DNA from: CAYWWY01 sp964580185
GTDB taxonomy: Bacteria; Thermotogota; Thermotogae; MWEM01
Assembly (NCBI GenBank): GCA_964580185.1
Contig: CAZOJQ010000005.1
Coordinates: 1 to 64,000, forward strand
Reading direction: 5' to 3'
DNA length: 64,000 bases
The notes under the pieces were generated by a model. It searched no databases, was not told the DNA's origin, and was given only the letters and a program-made list of their open reading frames with translations. Shown here in pieces: positions 8,284 through 17,221 of this stretch (position 1 is the stretch's first letter; each line of letters starts with the position of its first letter). The translations under genes were made by a program, and so were the position numbers.

Positions 8284-9045
8284 ATGGTAGAGTTGAATGG
8301 TTTGAACAAAGTGTATGCAGGTAGTGTGCACGCAGTCAAGGATTTGTCGCTTCAAGTGCAAAAAGGGGAGATTTTTGGTTTTTTGGGGCCCAATGGGGCA
8401 GGAAAATCCACAACGATCAAGATGATCGTGGGACTTCTGAAACCGACCCGTGGCAGTGTGCGGATCAACGGTGTCGATCTGGAAACGGATCCAATCAGCG
8501 CAAAGAAAGAGATCGGGTACATCGCAGATGAGCCATTGGTTATGGATAAGGTGACTGGCGCGGAATACCTTAATTTTATCGCGGATGTTTTTGAGGTTTC
8601 TGCGAAGGCCCGAACCGACCGGGTGACTCGGTTGCTCCAGCATTTCAAGCTCACAAACGCAGTGCGAGATCCCATTTCCACATATTCGCACGGGATGCGC
8701 CAAAAGATTGCCCTAATCGGCGCTTTGATCCATAACCCGCGATTATGGATCCTGGATGAACCCATTGTGGGATTGGATCCTGAGTCTGCCTTCGTTCTGA
8801 AACAAATGATGAGGCGTCATGCGGATTCCGGGAACACCGTCTTCTTCTCCACCCACGTTATGGAAATCGCCGAAAAGGTCTGTGATCGAATCGGAATCAT
8901 TCATCGGGGGAGCTTGCAGTTTGTGGGTTCTGTCGAGGAATTGAGGAAGGCGAGAGGGGACAAGAGTTTGGAAAAACTATTCTTCGAGGTGACGGACAGT
9001 GAAACGCAAACCATGGATTTCTCTTTTCTTGATTCTGCTGAATGA
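8284..9045 (+). CDS. ABC transporter ATP-binding protein (second module)
   Basis: A 253-aa ABC ATPase with Walker A GPNGAGKST (residues 35-43), a YSHGMRQK signature (residues about 135-142), Walker B WILDEP, and the H-loop in FFSTHVME. The ATG at 8284 was chosen because AGGAGG at 8271-8276 is 7 bp upstream; an in-frame GTG at 8278 would be only 1 bp from the ribosome site. It overlaps the next permease by 47 nt. The sequence is not a close copy of the first ATPase, so the operon carries two separate ABC systems. Confidence 0.92.
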   Translation: MVELNGLNKVYAGSVHAVKDLSLQVQKGEIFGFLGPNGAGKSTTIKMIVGLLKPTRGSVRINGVDLETDPISAKKEIGYIADEPLVMDKVTGAEYLNFIADVFEVSAKARTDRVTRLLQHFKLTNAVRDPISTYSHGMRQKIALIGALIHNPRLWILDEPIVGLDPESAFVLKQMMRRHADSGNTVFFSTHVMEIAEKVCDRIGIIHRGSLQFVGSVEELRKARGDKSLEKLFFEVTDSETQTMDFSFLDSAE

Positions 9046-10681
9046 GCATTACGGGCTTTCCAAAAAACGCTACGTGTACTTTGAAAAAAGACAGCGTTTA
9101 TGGGAGTTCGCCCTTTTCCCAATTCTGATCGTCGCGATGGTCGTCAGTCTTGCCCCGTTGTATCGCATCATTATGACAGGGATGCTGGAGCAATATTCCA
9201 TGATGGGCATGGAAGCGCTCTTTCTGAGCAATGTGTATATGCTTGCCGGAATCTTCGGGTTCTTTTTGGGGATATTTATGATCGTAAGCACCTTTTTCTT
9301 TTCGCGGGATATGAACCTTTTATGCACGCTGCCGATGAAACCATGGCAAATCTTAAGCGCAAAGACATGTGTGGTGCTTATGGATCAGATGATCATCTCT
9401 CTAGTCCTTTTGCTCCCCCCCTTGATCTATTTCGGGGTTTCCACCAACGCGTCACCTCTATACTGGGTGAGCGCCGTTGTGGTTTTTCTTTGCTCACAAA
9501 TCTTTCCCGTTGCCATTTCGATGATTGTTATCCTACCGCTCGCTCATAAGATCCGATTCAATCGGTACAAAGATTTTATGGTCTTTTTTTTGGCTACTGT
9601 GGTAGTAATTGCCGCGCTGGGTTTTCAGTATGTCATGATACAAAGCGCGGGGACATTTGAAACAACGGAAGCCATGCTCGAAGCGATGGCAAACCCTGAA
9701 TTGTTGGTCAATCGGGTATCGATGGTCTATCCTCCTGCGTTTCTGGCGACAAAAGCATTGACTGCACCGGCATTTCAGGGGTTTGGATGGCTCCTGCTCT
9801 TTCTGGGGGTACATACTGGCTTGTTTCTGGTCTTGTTGGGTTTCGGAAACCGGTTTTATTTACAAGTATATTCGGATTTGCAGGAGAAATTTGCCCAACG
9901 CAGCGTTTTGAAAGAAGGAGAGCTTGGTTTGAGGTTTGGCGCGCAAAAAGCGCCAATCCGGGCCCTTTGGCAGAGAGAATGGCGGTATTTCTTGCGGGAA
10001 CCTTCATTTGCCTTTAACGGTTTGGGCGCGGTTGTTATCTTCCCTATTCTCCTCCTCGTAATGGCGGCTGCGGGAACGAGCGGATCCAATGAAATCAAAG
10101 CCTTGACGGAGATGATTCTAGAGTTTTCGCAATTTACGGTGCCGATCGGGATCCTTTTGGGTACCCTACCCGGAGCGATGAATTCATTATCTTCATCTTT
10201 GTTCAGCCGGGAAGGAAAGATGATCAAAGAGCTTCGAATGCTCCCGTTTACGCCAATCCAGATCCTCAAGGTCAAACTGGCGCAAATTCTAAGCCTGAGC
10301 CTGATTGGGCCGATTATGACTGGTGTGGCTATGTATATCCTATTTCGGATCAATTTTGGCGAGATCCTTGCGATTGTTTTTGGATCGGCAGTATGCATGA
10401 CTTTTCTCAATCTAATCCAGGCCCTAATCGACGCCGCTCGTCCGGTTCTGGATTGGGATAACCCCCACAAAGCCATGAAAGCCAATCTCAATGTTGCTCT
10501 TTCCATACCGATCATATTTGGATTCTCTATTGGATTGGGTTTTCTCGGGTTTCTTCTCCAGGATGTCTTACCTCCAATGGGTATGACCGCGCTCTTGTTT
10601 TTGATTGGAATCTTCGGTTCATGGATCACATGGCCAGCAGTGGTTAAAAGAACAACGGCATTATTCGCCAGAGATCTCTAG
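8999..10681 (+). CDS. large ABC exporter permease
   Basis: A 560-aa protein with about 12-14 predicted helices in two six-to-seven-helix halves joined by a cytoplasmic linker (QEKFAQRSVLKEGELG, near residue 300). The second half begins with ALWQREWRYFLREP, an amphipathic stretch typical of ABC-2 exporters. The start is GTG behind GAGGTGA (6-bp spacing), 47 nt inside the ATPase gene. It probably works with the ATPase at 8284. Substrate unknown. Confidence 0.82.
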   Translation: MKRKPWISLFLILLNEHYGLSKKRYVYFEKRQRLWEFALFPILIVAMVVSLAPLYRIIMTGMLEQYSMMGMEALFLSNVYMLAGIFGFFLGIFMIVSTFFFSRDMNLLCTLPMKPWQILSAKTCVVLMDQMIISLVLLLPPLIYFGVSTNASPLYWVSAVVVFLCSQIFPVAISMIVILPLAHKIRFNRYKDFMVFFLATVVVIAALGFQYVMIQSAGTFETTEAMLEAMANPELLVNRVSMVYPPAFLATKALTAPAFQGFGWLLLFLGVHTGLFLVLLGFGNRFYLQVYSDLQEKFAQRSVLKEGELGLRFGAQKAPIRALWQREWRYFLREPSFAFNGLGAVVIFPILLLVMAAAGTSGSNEIKALTEMILEFSQFTVPIGILLGTLPGAMNSLSSSLFSREGKMIKELRMLPFTPIQILKVKLAQILSLSLIGPIMTGVAMYILFRINFGEILAIVFGSAVCMTFLNLIQALIDAARPVLDWDNPHKAMKANLNVALSIPIIFGFSIGLGFLGFLLQDVLPPMGMTALLFLIGIFGSWITWPAVVKRTTALFARDL

Positions 10682-10705
10682 TTGGGAAAACTGTAAGGAG
10701 GGAAA

Positions 10706-12028
10706 ATGATGAACAAAAAAGGAATGATCGGAATCTTGTTGATTGGATCGCTCTGTGCGGTGATCTTTTCAGTCAATCCGATCGACCGGGCGCAGGAATA
10801 CTTGGGCCATTTTTTTGAGCGCCAGTATGATCAGGCTGCTCGATTCCACGACGAGCAGATGCGGCAAGCTTTTCCAATCGCTGCAATGGCTCAGAGTGGC
10901 TTGCAGATTTGGCAACAGTTTGGGAACCCAGTTCGAATGGTCCAAATCGATACCCGTATTGTTCAGACAAATACGATCGTCAGAATGCAAGTGGAGATGG
11001 ACCGCGGGTGGGTCGAGTTCATTGTCTCTGTAACGGAATCGGGAATGGTTGCCGGGTTCTTTCTCGATGTCGTTCCTGAACCGGAGCAGAAGCTTCCCGA
11101 ATATATCGACCCAGACCGAATCCAGGATACGGTTCTGACCCTGGGTGAAGAACCATGGACCTTCCGCGTGGGGTTGACGGTGCCCCTTGATGCAAAATCC
11201 TTCCCTGTTTTAATTATCATGCAAGGTTCGGGAACGCAAGATGTGGACGGGACCATTGGACCCAACAAGATCTATCGAGACATAGCCTATGGTCTTGCGA
11301 CCATGGGAATTGCGGTGGTTCGGATGGAGAAACGGTATTATGGGAAATCCCAGGAGCTTTATGAAACCTTAACACCCAGTATTGAGGATGAATACACAAA
11401 CGATGCCCGTACCACCATTGAATGGGTCCGTTCTTTGCCTGGCGCGCGTCAGATTATCCTGGGTGGACATAGTCTGGGAGGGATGGTCGCGCCCAAAATA
11501 GCTTCCATGAGTTCTGAGGTGGATGGGATCGTTCTTTTAGCGAGCACCACAAGGCGGTTGATCGAGGTGATTAAAGACCAGAATCAAGCTGCTTTCGACG
11601 GATTAGAACCGTTGACTCCAGAGTTAAAGGCGTTGAAAGAGCAAGTGTTTGCTTTTCTGGATCGGGTAGTTTCTCATGAAGCGTCTCCTGAAGAGATGCT
11701 GGATACGATTCCGGTATCATACCTGTATGAGCTGGATGGCTATGATCCCTTTTATTGGCTTGAGAAGACGGATCTTCCGGTTTTGGTTCTCCATGCGGAG
11801 GATGATTTTCAGGTTACCGACAAGGATTACCTTCCATTGAAGGAAGCCTTCTATAACCGCGAGTCCTTTTCCTTTGTGTCCTTTCCAGGCCTTAGCCACC
11901 TGTTTATGGATTCAAAGGGGATGAGAGACTTGAAGTCTTTGGAATCCGTCATGGAATTGTATGCCATCCCCGCTTTTGTCGATGAGGGTGTCATTCGCGT
12001 CTTGGCTGAATGGATCTTTGCCTTGTAA
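10706..12028 (+). CDS. membrane-anchored or secreted alpha/beta hydrolase with DUF3887-like N-domain
   Basis: A 440-aa protein. An N-terminal hydrophobic segment (residues 5-22) acts as signal peptide or anchor. Residues about 30-115 look like the DUF3887 domain often placed before extracellular alpha/beta hydrolases. The hydrolase domain has GHSLGG (nucleophile serine near residue 255), an aspartate in LHAEDDF, and a histidine in GLSHLF. The ATG follows AAGGAGG. It is the last gene of the YtrA-type operon, 24 bp after the second permease, and is followed by a terminator. The substrate is probably an ester or peptide outside the membrane; this is inference. Confidence 0.85.
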   Translation: MMNKKGMIGILLIGSLCAVIFSVNPIDRAQEYLGHFFERQYDQAARFHDEQMRQAFPIAAMAQSGLQIWQQFGNPVRMVQIDTRIVQTNTIVRMQVEMDRGWVEFIVSVTESGMVAGFFLDVVPEPEQKLPEYIDPDRIQDTVLTLGEEPWTFRVGLTVPLDAKSFPVLIIMQGSGTQDVDGTIGPNKIYRDIAYGLATMGIAVVRMEKRYYGKSQELYETLTPSIEDEYTNDARTTIEWVRSLPGARQIILGGHSLGGMVAPKIASMSSEVDGIVLLASTTRRLIEVIKDQNQAAFDGLEPLTPELKALKEQVFAFLDRVVSHEASPEEMLDTIPVSYLYELDGYDPFYWLEKTDLPVLVLHAEDDFQVTDKDYLPLKEAFYNRESFSFVSFPGLSHLFMDSKGMRDLKSLESVMELYAIPAFVDEGVIRVLAEWIFAL

Positions 12029-12051
12029 TACACCAAATCCCGTAAAAAACG

Positions 12052-12079
12052 AAGGGGTGAGCCGTTCTCACCCCTTTTT
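12052..12079 (+). terminator. rho-independent terminator of the YtrA-type operon
   Basis: AAGGGGTGAG (12052-12061) pairs with CTCACCCCTT (12067-12076) around a CCGTT loop, and the T run follows at once. It ends the operon that began at 6271. Confidence 0.92.
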
Positions 12080-12116
12080 CTATGAAATATCCTTTCCGAA
12101 GGCCTGATTCATGGCT

Positions 12117-12144
12117 TTGTATTATAAACAATACGTGCTATAAT
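12117..12144 (+). promoter_or_regulatory. promoter of the damaged HutC-type regulator gene
   Basis: TTGTAT (12117-12122) and TATAAT (12139-12144) are 16 bp apart with TGC as an extended -10. The transcript would start near 12151, so the ATG at 12082 cannot be used from this promoter. Confidence 0.7.
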
Positions 12145-12168
12145 TATGCGAAGAAAGGGGGGATCAGC

Positions 12169-12911
12169 ATCAACAGCTTAGACCGAACTCTGCCTGTACC
12201 TTTGTACTATCAATTGTACCAAAGGCTCAAAAAGAAGATTATCGAGGGACAATGGCAATCCGAAGACCGGCTTCCATCCGAACATGATTTGTGCGATACC
12301 TATGGAATCAGCAGATTAACGGTTCGGAAGGCTTTGGAGGAGCTGTTTCGGGAGGGCCATATTACGCGAACGCGGGGGAAAGGCACATTTGTTTCCGAGA
12401 AAAAGCGGGAGGAAAACCTGACAACCTTACAAGGGTTTACGCAAGAGGTTCTAAAAAGGGGCAAACCACGAGCTCAACGGTGCTTGATAATCGATTGATC
12501 CAAGCCCCTCCCGAGGTGCTGCAACCCTTCATCATTTCGGAGGACACACCCGTTATCCTGCTCAAACGATTGAGGTATGTCGATCAACTTCCCATGGCTT
12601 TGGAAAAGGCGTATATAAACCCGAACACGAGTTCGAGAGTCCTAAAGATTTTAAACATGGACTGGGCGCACGATTCCATTTATCGGTTTTTCCAAGAGGA
12701 TCTAGGCATCACTTTGGAATATGCGGACGAAACCATTGAAGTTACCCATCCGACCGAAGAAGACGCCGCTTTGTTGAAAATTCATACCCAAGAAAGCGTG
12801 ATTCTCCGTCGAAGGTTTACCTACAGTGGCCAAGAGGACTGTATCGAGTATGTCATTTCCCTTTACAGAGCAGATAAATACAAATTTAAGGTTCGTCTGC
12901 GATCGGGATAA
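12169..12911 (+). pseudogene. GntR family (HutC subfamily) regulator, frameshifted and lacking a normal start codon
   Basis: The reading frame encodes a GntR winged helix (LPVPLYYQLYQRLKKKI, LPSEHDLCDTYGISR, GKGTF) joined to a UTRA effector domain, the normal HutC layout. The two parts are in different frames. At the run AAAAAGGGG near 12453-12461, frame 1 continues to a stop at 12498 while the UTRA half (TTSSTVLDNRL onward to 12911) needs a -1 shift. One extra G in the run would restore KRGQTTSSTVLDN. At the position expected for a start, 7 bp after AAAGGGGGG, stands ATC (12169), not ATG. Likely regulator of the two cell-wall-sugar genes downstream. A sequencing error could explain the shift but not both defects. 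Confidence 0.8.
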
Positions 12912-12964
12912 TCATCCAGAAAACGGCGAAAGCATAATGATATGAAATTGGGAGGGAACACCCT

Positions 12965-13993
12965 ATGATCGTCAACCAAATTCATCGAACTTTCGAAGAA
13001 GCCATTCGTGATCAGCTGATTCCCGGAGGTGTTCTCCTCGTGGGAACGAGCGAAAAGGTTTTGTTTCATCAAGGATTTGGAACCTTGGATGGACAGATTC
13101 CTACCCAGCCTACCAGCATTTATGATTTGGCCAGCGTGACCAAAGTGGTATCGACTTTGCCAGTGATCCTCACTTTGTATCAGCAAGGCCAAATTGATCT
13201 GGAAGATCCGATCCAAAGGTATATCCCCGTGGAGTCCAAAGAGATTCTCATTCGTCATTTGTTAACCCACACCTCGGGATATCCTCCTTATTCGGAAGGA
13301 TGGCGATATACCAAAACATCAGCCGAGTTGGCAAACCTGATCATTACCATCCAACCCCAAAGAGCCCCAGAACAGGAAGTGGTCTATTCATGCTTGAACT
13401 TTATTCTCCTGATGAAACTGGCTGAATCCGTTACAGGGGATTTCAAAGGGTTTTTGCGTGACCATATTTACGCCCCTTTGCAGATGAATGATACAGGGTA
13501 CTGCCCAGAGCAAACAAGTTCAATCGCTCCAACCTCAATACGCGATGACCGCAGACTCCAAGGACAGGTGGATGACGAATTGGCCTATTACTTAGGAGGA
13601 GTGAGCGGAAACGCGGGGCTTTTTTCTCATGCGGTCGATCTTTGTCGTTATGCGCAGGCATGGCTGAATCCGGGTCGATTGTTGGTCCCCACCCTAATGA
13701 AACGCGCGACTCAGCCATGGACGGATTCGATCCCAGGTGATCGAAAAGGTCTTGGATGGATGCTCTTCACACACCGCGTATCCTGTGGAGCGCTTTTCTC
13801 TGACCGTTCTTTCGGGCATACCGGATTCACGGGCACTTCTTTGTGGATTGATCCGTTGAATCAGTTCTTTGTGGTTCTCCTGACCAATCGAGTTTACTAC
13901 CGAAGACATGATCAACCCGAATTGATTTGGGCGTTTCGACGGAAGATCCATACTCTCAGCATGGTCGCAAAAGAACAGGGGGAATGGGAATGA
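12965..13993 (+). CDS. serine hydrolase, beta-lactamase/AmpH-like family
   Basis: A 342-aa class C beta-lactamase-like hydrolase without an evident signal peptide. The catalytic SxxK is S57-V-T-K60, a tyrosine motif occurs in VVYSCLN, and the third motif is HTG in FGHTGFTGTS. Relatives include esterases, D-aminopeptidases and the YbbE/AmpH-type proteins of muropeptide recycling. The ATG follows GGGAGGG. It overlaps anmK by 4 nt. Next to AnmK, a role in peptidoglycan fragment recycling is reasonable but unproven. Confidence 0.88.
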   Translation: MIVNQIHRTFEEAIRDQLIPGGVLLVGTSEKVLFHQGFGTLDGQIPTQPTSIYDLASVTKVVSTLPVILTLYQQGQIDLEDPIQRYIPVESKEILIRHLLTHTSGYPPYSEGWRYTKTSAELANLIITIQPQRAPEQEVVYSCLNFILLMKLAESVTGDFKGFLRDHIYAPLQMNDTGYCPEQTSSIAPTSIRDDRRLQGQVDDELAYYLGGVSGNAGLFSHAVDLCRYAQAWLNPGRLLVPTLMKRATQPWTDSIPGDRKGLGWMLFTHRVSCGALFSDRSFGHTGFTGTSLWIDPLNQFFVVLLTNRVYYRRHDQPELIWAFRRKIHTLSMVAKEQGEWE

Positions 13994-15132
13994 CCCGGAT
14001 TATTGGAGCCATGTCTGGCACTTCATGCGATGGACTGGACCTTGTGTATTGCGAATTCGAAGGACATGGGATCCAAACCAAGGCAAACCCGCAGTTTTTT
14101 GAGTGGATTCCTTACCCGGACGAAATCCATAAATGGCTGCTTCACATGACTTCTGGAACGGTTTCTGTGGGAGAAGTATGTCAAGGTCATGCGTTTCTGG
14201 GGGATCTTTTCGGGAAGATGATCCGGGAATACATGGAACGGAACTCCCTTTCGAATCGCGTAGACTTGATCGTCAGTCATGGTCAAACGATCTATCACAT
14301 CACCGAAGTCGGGAACGAGTTCCATGAAACGTCTTCTACTCTGCAAATTGCAGATGGGGATCGGATCAGTGTCATTACGGGAAAGCAAGTCCTTTCGGAT
14401 CTACGGGCCAAAGATATGGCAGTAGGCGGACAAGGAGCGCCGTTAGTGGTCTACACAGATTACGCTCTTTTTTCCGTTCCCGAGAAAAACATTGTAATGC
14501 TCAATCTGGGGGGCATTGCGAACCTGACTATGCTTCCCGCGAATCACGATTTCCAGCAAGTGATGGCCTTTGATACGGGCCCTTCCAATGTTTTGATTGA
14601 TTGGGGCATGCGCACCTTCTTTAATCAACTGTACGACCATCAAGGAGAATGTGCTCGATCTGGGGCGCATAATGATGAACTGTTTCACTTTCTAATCGAG
14701 CTGGAAAAACCCTACGCAGATCAAAAACCTCCGAAATCCACAGGGAAAGAGGTACGGTACAATGAAAGCTATCTGTCCCGCATTTTCCAATGGATGTTGG
14801 AACATGAAACTCCGCCCCAAGATTTGATCCGTACACTCACCGATTTTACGATTGATTCTGTAATCGACGCGATCCATTCCTACCTGCCATCAATAGACAA
14901 GATGCTGATTGCCGGGGGAGGCGGATTGAATCCAATGCTTGTTGAAGGCATTCGGAAAGCTCTTCCGGAAGTCGACGTGTCTGTGATGGATGAAATGTGG
15001 ATCAAAGCAAAGGAAGCGATTGCATTTGCTTTAATGGGGAATGAGTACCTTCATCATCGCCCTGCAAACGTTCCTTCTGCAACGGGAGCCAGTCGGCCAG
15101 TCGTTTTGGGAAAGCTTTCCCTACCCGATTAA
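13990..15132 (+). CDS. anmK: anhydro-N-acetylmuramic acid kinase
   Basis: A 380-aa AnmK. It hydrolyses the 1,6-anhydro bond of anhydroMurNAc and phosphorylates the sugar to MurNAc-6-phosphate, a cytoplasmic step of cell-wall recycling. The N-terminal MSGTSCDGLD motif, the RAKDMAVGGQGAPLV segment and the late AGGGGLNPML loop are characteristic. The start chosen (ATG 13990) makes an ATGA overlap with the hydrolase gene; ATG 13984 is also possible. AnhydroMurNAc arises from lytic transglycosylases. MurQ, NagZ and a MurNAc transporter are not in the window. Confidence 0.95.
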   Translation: MTRIIGAMSGTSCDGLDLVYCEFEGHGIQTKANPQFFEWIPYPDEIHKWLLHMTSGTVSVGEVCQGHAFLGDLFGKMIREYMERNSLSNRVDLIVSHGQTIYHITEVGNEFHETSSTLQIADGDRISVITGKQVLSDLRAKDMAVGGQGAPLVVYTDYALFSVPEKNIVMLNLGGIANLTMLPANHDFQQVMAFDTGPSNVLIDWGMRTFFNQLYDHQGECARSGAHNDELFHFLIELEKPYADQKPPKSTGKEVRYNESYLSRIFQWMLEHETPPQDLIRTLTDFTIDSVIDAIHSYLPSIDKMLIAGGGGLNPMLVEGIRKALPEVDVSVMDEMWIKAKEAIAFALMGNEYLHHRPANVPSATGASRPVVLGKLSLPD

Positions 15133-15140
15133 TCATTGAA

Positions 15141-15164
15141 AGAGAGTGAACCGGTTCATTCTTT
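15141..15164. terminator. inverted repeat between convergent genes, possible bidirectional terminator
   Basis: A 10-bp stem (AGAGAGTGAA with TTCATTCTTT, including G:T pairs) closes on CCGG and contains the perfect palindrome TGAACCGGTTCA (15147-15158). It straddles the end of the glycosyltransferase gene and follows anmK. A strong U tract is lacking, so the terminator call is tentative. Confidence 0.4.
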
Positions 15165-16310
15165 GGAACGGTTAATAATTCGTCCTTTCCAAGTAAGGTC
15201 GGTTTTTTTCCCTCGGAAGGATGCTATGAAAATGGGAAGCATGGCGAAGTACCCCAAAGGAGCCACAAGGGAGAATTTCCAGGGCGTTCGGATCATCCGG
15301 TCTGTCAAAACCCGACTGAGCCATGATCCAATGGCAACAATGATCGGGATCCAATAGATTCCGTTTTGAACGTGGTATCCAAGAAGGATCCAAGGAGAAA
15401 TTTGGTATAAAAAGAGGCCAAATATGGTCAGGAGCATAAGGGGTGTCGAATACCCCATCGTTGCGAAGGCGTTTTTGGAAAAGCCCCGAAATGCATCCCG
15501 ATAGTTTTGATACATGTGTGTTTGAATCATATGGGCTATGTAGGTAAAGATAATCTTCCCTCCCCCTTTTTTTGCTTCCAAAGGCAGATGAAAATCATCA
15601 ACGATTCGATTGCGGATCTTTTGGTGACCGCCTACGCGATTGTACAAGGGTTTGGAGATCGCCATATATTGGCCGATGCTGGCGACTGGAAACCACCATC
15701 GGCTTTTGGGGATCAAACGAATCGGTACGATTCCGAAGATCAACCAGCTCATGTATGGGACTGTAAAGCCGACGCCTAGGCTTTTCATCATTTGCGTGGG
15801 GAATCCAGAGATGAAATCAGCTTTGGTTAGGTAAATCAGTTCACTCAGTTTTTCTAAGTTGTCTTCAGAGAACCGTGTATCAGCATCAATAAAAACAAAG
15901 AAATCCCCAGAAGCTTCTTGAGCGAGTTGGTGACATGCCCAGTTCTTTCCAATCCAGCCTTTCGGCAGCGGTTTTCCCGTCATTAGTTTCAAACGAGGAT
16001 CTAGGGTTTTTTGGATGATGGATAAAGTTTGGTCAGTTGATTGATCATCCAATACAATGACTTCGAATCTCGGATACGGATTGGCCAAAACCGATCGGAT
16101 GCACTTTTCAATCATGTCTTCTTCGTTTCGTGCTGGAATCAACACAGAGAAAAAGGGACGGTTTTTTCTGTCCCTTTTTCTTTGGATATTTAGTTTTCTC
16201 GATGCGCGGTTCCATCGAGTATATTCCCAAAGATTCCAGAGGATATACCCGATATGAATCAACACAAACCAAAGGCTGAAAAGGGTAAATCCCCATAGAA
16301 TACTCTGCAT
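15156..16310 (-). CDS. membrane glycosyltransferase, family 2 (CrtQ-like)
   Basis: A 384-aa GT-A glycosyltransferase. One helix at residues 2-24 precedes the catalytic domain, which starts with FFSVLIPARNEEDMIEKC; the DxD motif is in VFIDADTRF (near residue 140) and a GWIGKNWACHQLA segment lies before it. Three C-terminal helices follow. The layout resembles CrtQ/HpnB-type enzymes that add sugars to carotenoid or lipid acceptors at the membrane. It begins 2 nt after the acyl carrier protein gene and has little ribosome site of its own, so the two are probably coupled. The acceptor is unknown. Confidence 0.85.
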   Translation of the reverse strand: MQSILWGFTLFSLWFVLIHIGYILWNLWEYTRWNRASRKLNIQRKRDRKNRPFFSVLIPARNEEDMIEKCIRSVLANPYPRFEVIVLDDQSTDQTLSIIQKTLDPRLKLMTGKPLPKGWIGKNWACHQLAQEASGDFFVFIDADTRFSEDNLEKLSELIYLTKADFISGFPTQMMKSLGVGFTVPYMSWLIFGIVPIRLIPKSRWWFPVASIGQYMAISKPLYNRVGGHQKIRNRIVDDFHLPLEAKKGGGKIIFTYIAHMIQTHMYQNYRDAFRGFSKNAFATMGYSTPLMLLTIFGLFLYQISPWILLGYHVQNGIYWIPIIVAIGSWLSRVLTDRMIRTPWKFSLVAPLGYFAMLPIFIASFRGKKTDLTWKGRIINRSKE

Positions 16311-16312
16311 TT

Positions 16313-16591
16313 CTAGGATTGAGAACCAGCGGATTCAGACTCTTTTTGGGTCTGTTGCTGATGGAGCAACCGAGCGATGTCTTGAACGGTTTTAATCTCA
16401 TACAACTTTTGTGGGTCGATCGAGATCCCAGTTTCTTTTTCGAATTCCATCACCATATCGATCAGTTCCAGAGAACTGGCGCCCAGATCATCTGTTAGAG
16501 TAGATTCCGGTCGGATCTTTGTTGCTTCCAGTTCCAGTTTCTCAACCAGTACCTCAACAACGCGCTTGTAAATTGCTTCCTCTGTCATCAT
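16313..16591 (-). CDS. acyl carrier protein
   Basis: A 92-aa acyl carrier protein. The phosphopantetheine serine is S40 in DLGASSLELID. The usual four-helix pattern is followed by a polar tail of about 15 residues (HQQQTQKESESAGSQS). The start ATGATG follows GGGAGGAG. It is not beside fatty-acid synthesis genes (fabF, fabD, fabG, plsX), so it may be a specialised carrier serving the neighbouring glycosyltransferase pathway, or the main ACP in an unusual place. Confidence 0.92.
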   Translation of the reverse strand: MMTEEAIYKRVVEVLVEKLELEATKIRPESTLTDDLGASSLELIDMVMEFEKETGISIDPQKLYEIKTVQDIARLLHQQQTQKESESAGSQS

Positions 16592-16632
16592 CGCAATTCT
16601 CCTCCCTTTTCACAAACGGATCATTCATGGTT

Positions 16633-16641
16633 ATTGTACCA
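16633..16641 (-). promoter_or_regulatory. extended -10 promoter for the acp gene
   Basis: On the minus strand TGG precedes TACAAT (16638-16633), 42 bp before the acp start. No clear -35 is seen. Confidence 0.45.
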
Positions 16642-16733
16642 TAAAATTCTCCCGGGTAGGTACCATTCGCGGCGTAACGAAGGGGTCATGACCGTTTCTT
16701 CCTTCTGTGAATGCCTACAATTGATCAGAAACA

Positions 16734-16742
16734 TGGTATAAT
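16734..16742 (+). promoter_or_regulatory. extended -10 promoter for the ferredoxin-AOR-flagellar run
   Basis: TGG then TATAAT (16737-16742) lies 50 bp before the polyferredoxin start. A -35 at the right distance is poor. No other clear promoter was found between here and mfd, so this may drive a very long transcript. Confidence 0.55.
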
Positions 16743-16792
16743 CAATAGGAAAGATATTTCTTTTCTCGTATTATGGGGGGTGCGAAGCCATT

Positions 16793-17221
16793 ATGGCCCG
16801 ATTGCTTCGTGTGATACACCGAGAACAGTGCATTGGATGCTATAGCTGTATGTACGCGTGCAGCAGGCAGTGGTTCCAAGCAATCACTGTTGAAAAGGCG
16901 GCGTTGCGTGTCAAAAACTACCATGGTGTAGAAGGCGCCTTTTCCATAAGGCCATGCTATGGATGCATCAATCCGGATTGCGCGCAGGCTTGCCCTACCG
17001 GAGCTTTGACAGCGCGAAAAGGGGGCGGAATCACATTCAAACCTGATTTATGCTCCCATTGTGGATTATGTGTTCAAGCGTGCGCACCGAAAGCCCTTCA
17101 ATGGGATGCTTTGGCAGGGAAACCCATTCCTTGTCATCAGTGTGGAATATGCGTGCAGTTTTGCCCCAATGATGTGATCGCAATGGTTGATGTTCCGGAA
17201 GGGGGCGAACCGAATGCATGA
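16793..17221 (+). CDS. 4Fe-4S polyferredoxin, AOR electron-transfer subunit type
   Basis: A 142-aa cytoplasmic iron-sulfur protein with four cysteine groups: CIGCYSCMYAC near residue 12, CYGCINPDCAQACP near 54, CSHCGLCVQACAP near 84, and CHQCGICVQFCP near 110. This is the pattern of HycB/AOR iron-sulfur subunits that carry electrons to or from a catalytic oxidoreductase. The ATG follows a GGGGGGTGCG site. The AOR gene begins 8 nt before its stop, so the two products should form one complex. Confidence 0.92.
   Translation: MARLLRVIHREQCIGCYSCMYACSRQWFQAITVEKAALRVKNYHGVEGAFSIRPCYGCINPDCAQACPTGALTARKGGGITFKPDLCSHCGLCVQACAPKALQWDALAGKPIPCHQCGICVQFCPNDVIAMVDVPEGGEPNA

Noticed and set aside
8278..8284. 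GTG at 8278 as start of the second ABC ATPase
   Set aside because: AGGAGG ends 1 bp before it; the ATG at 8284 has proper 7-bp spacing.
12082..12168. ATG at 12082 as start of the GntR-type gene
   Set aside because: It lies upstream of the TATAAT at 12139-12144 and next to the terminator, and has no ribosome site.
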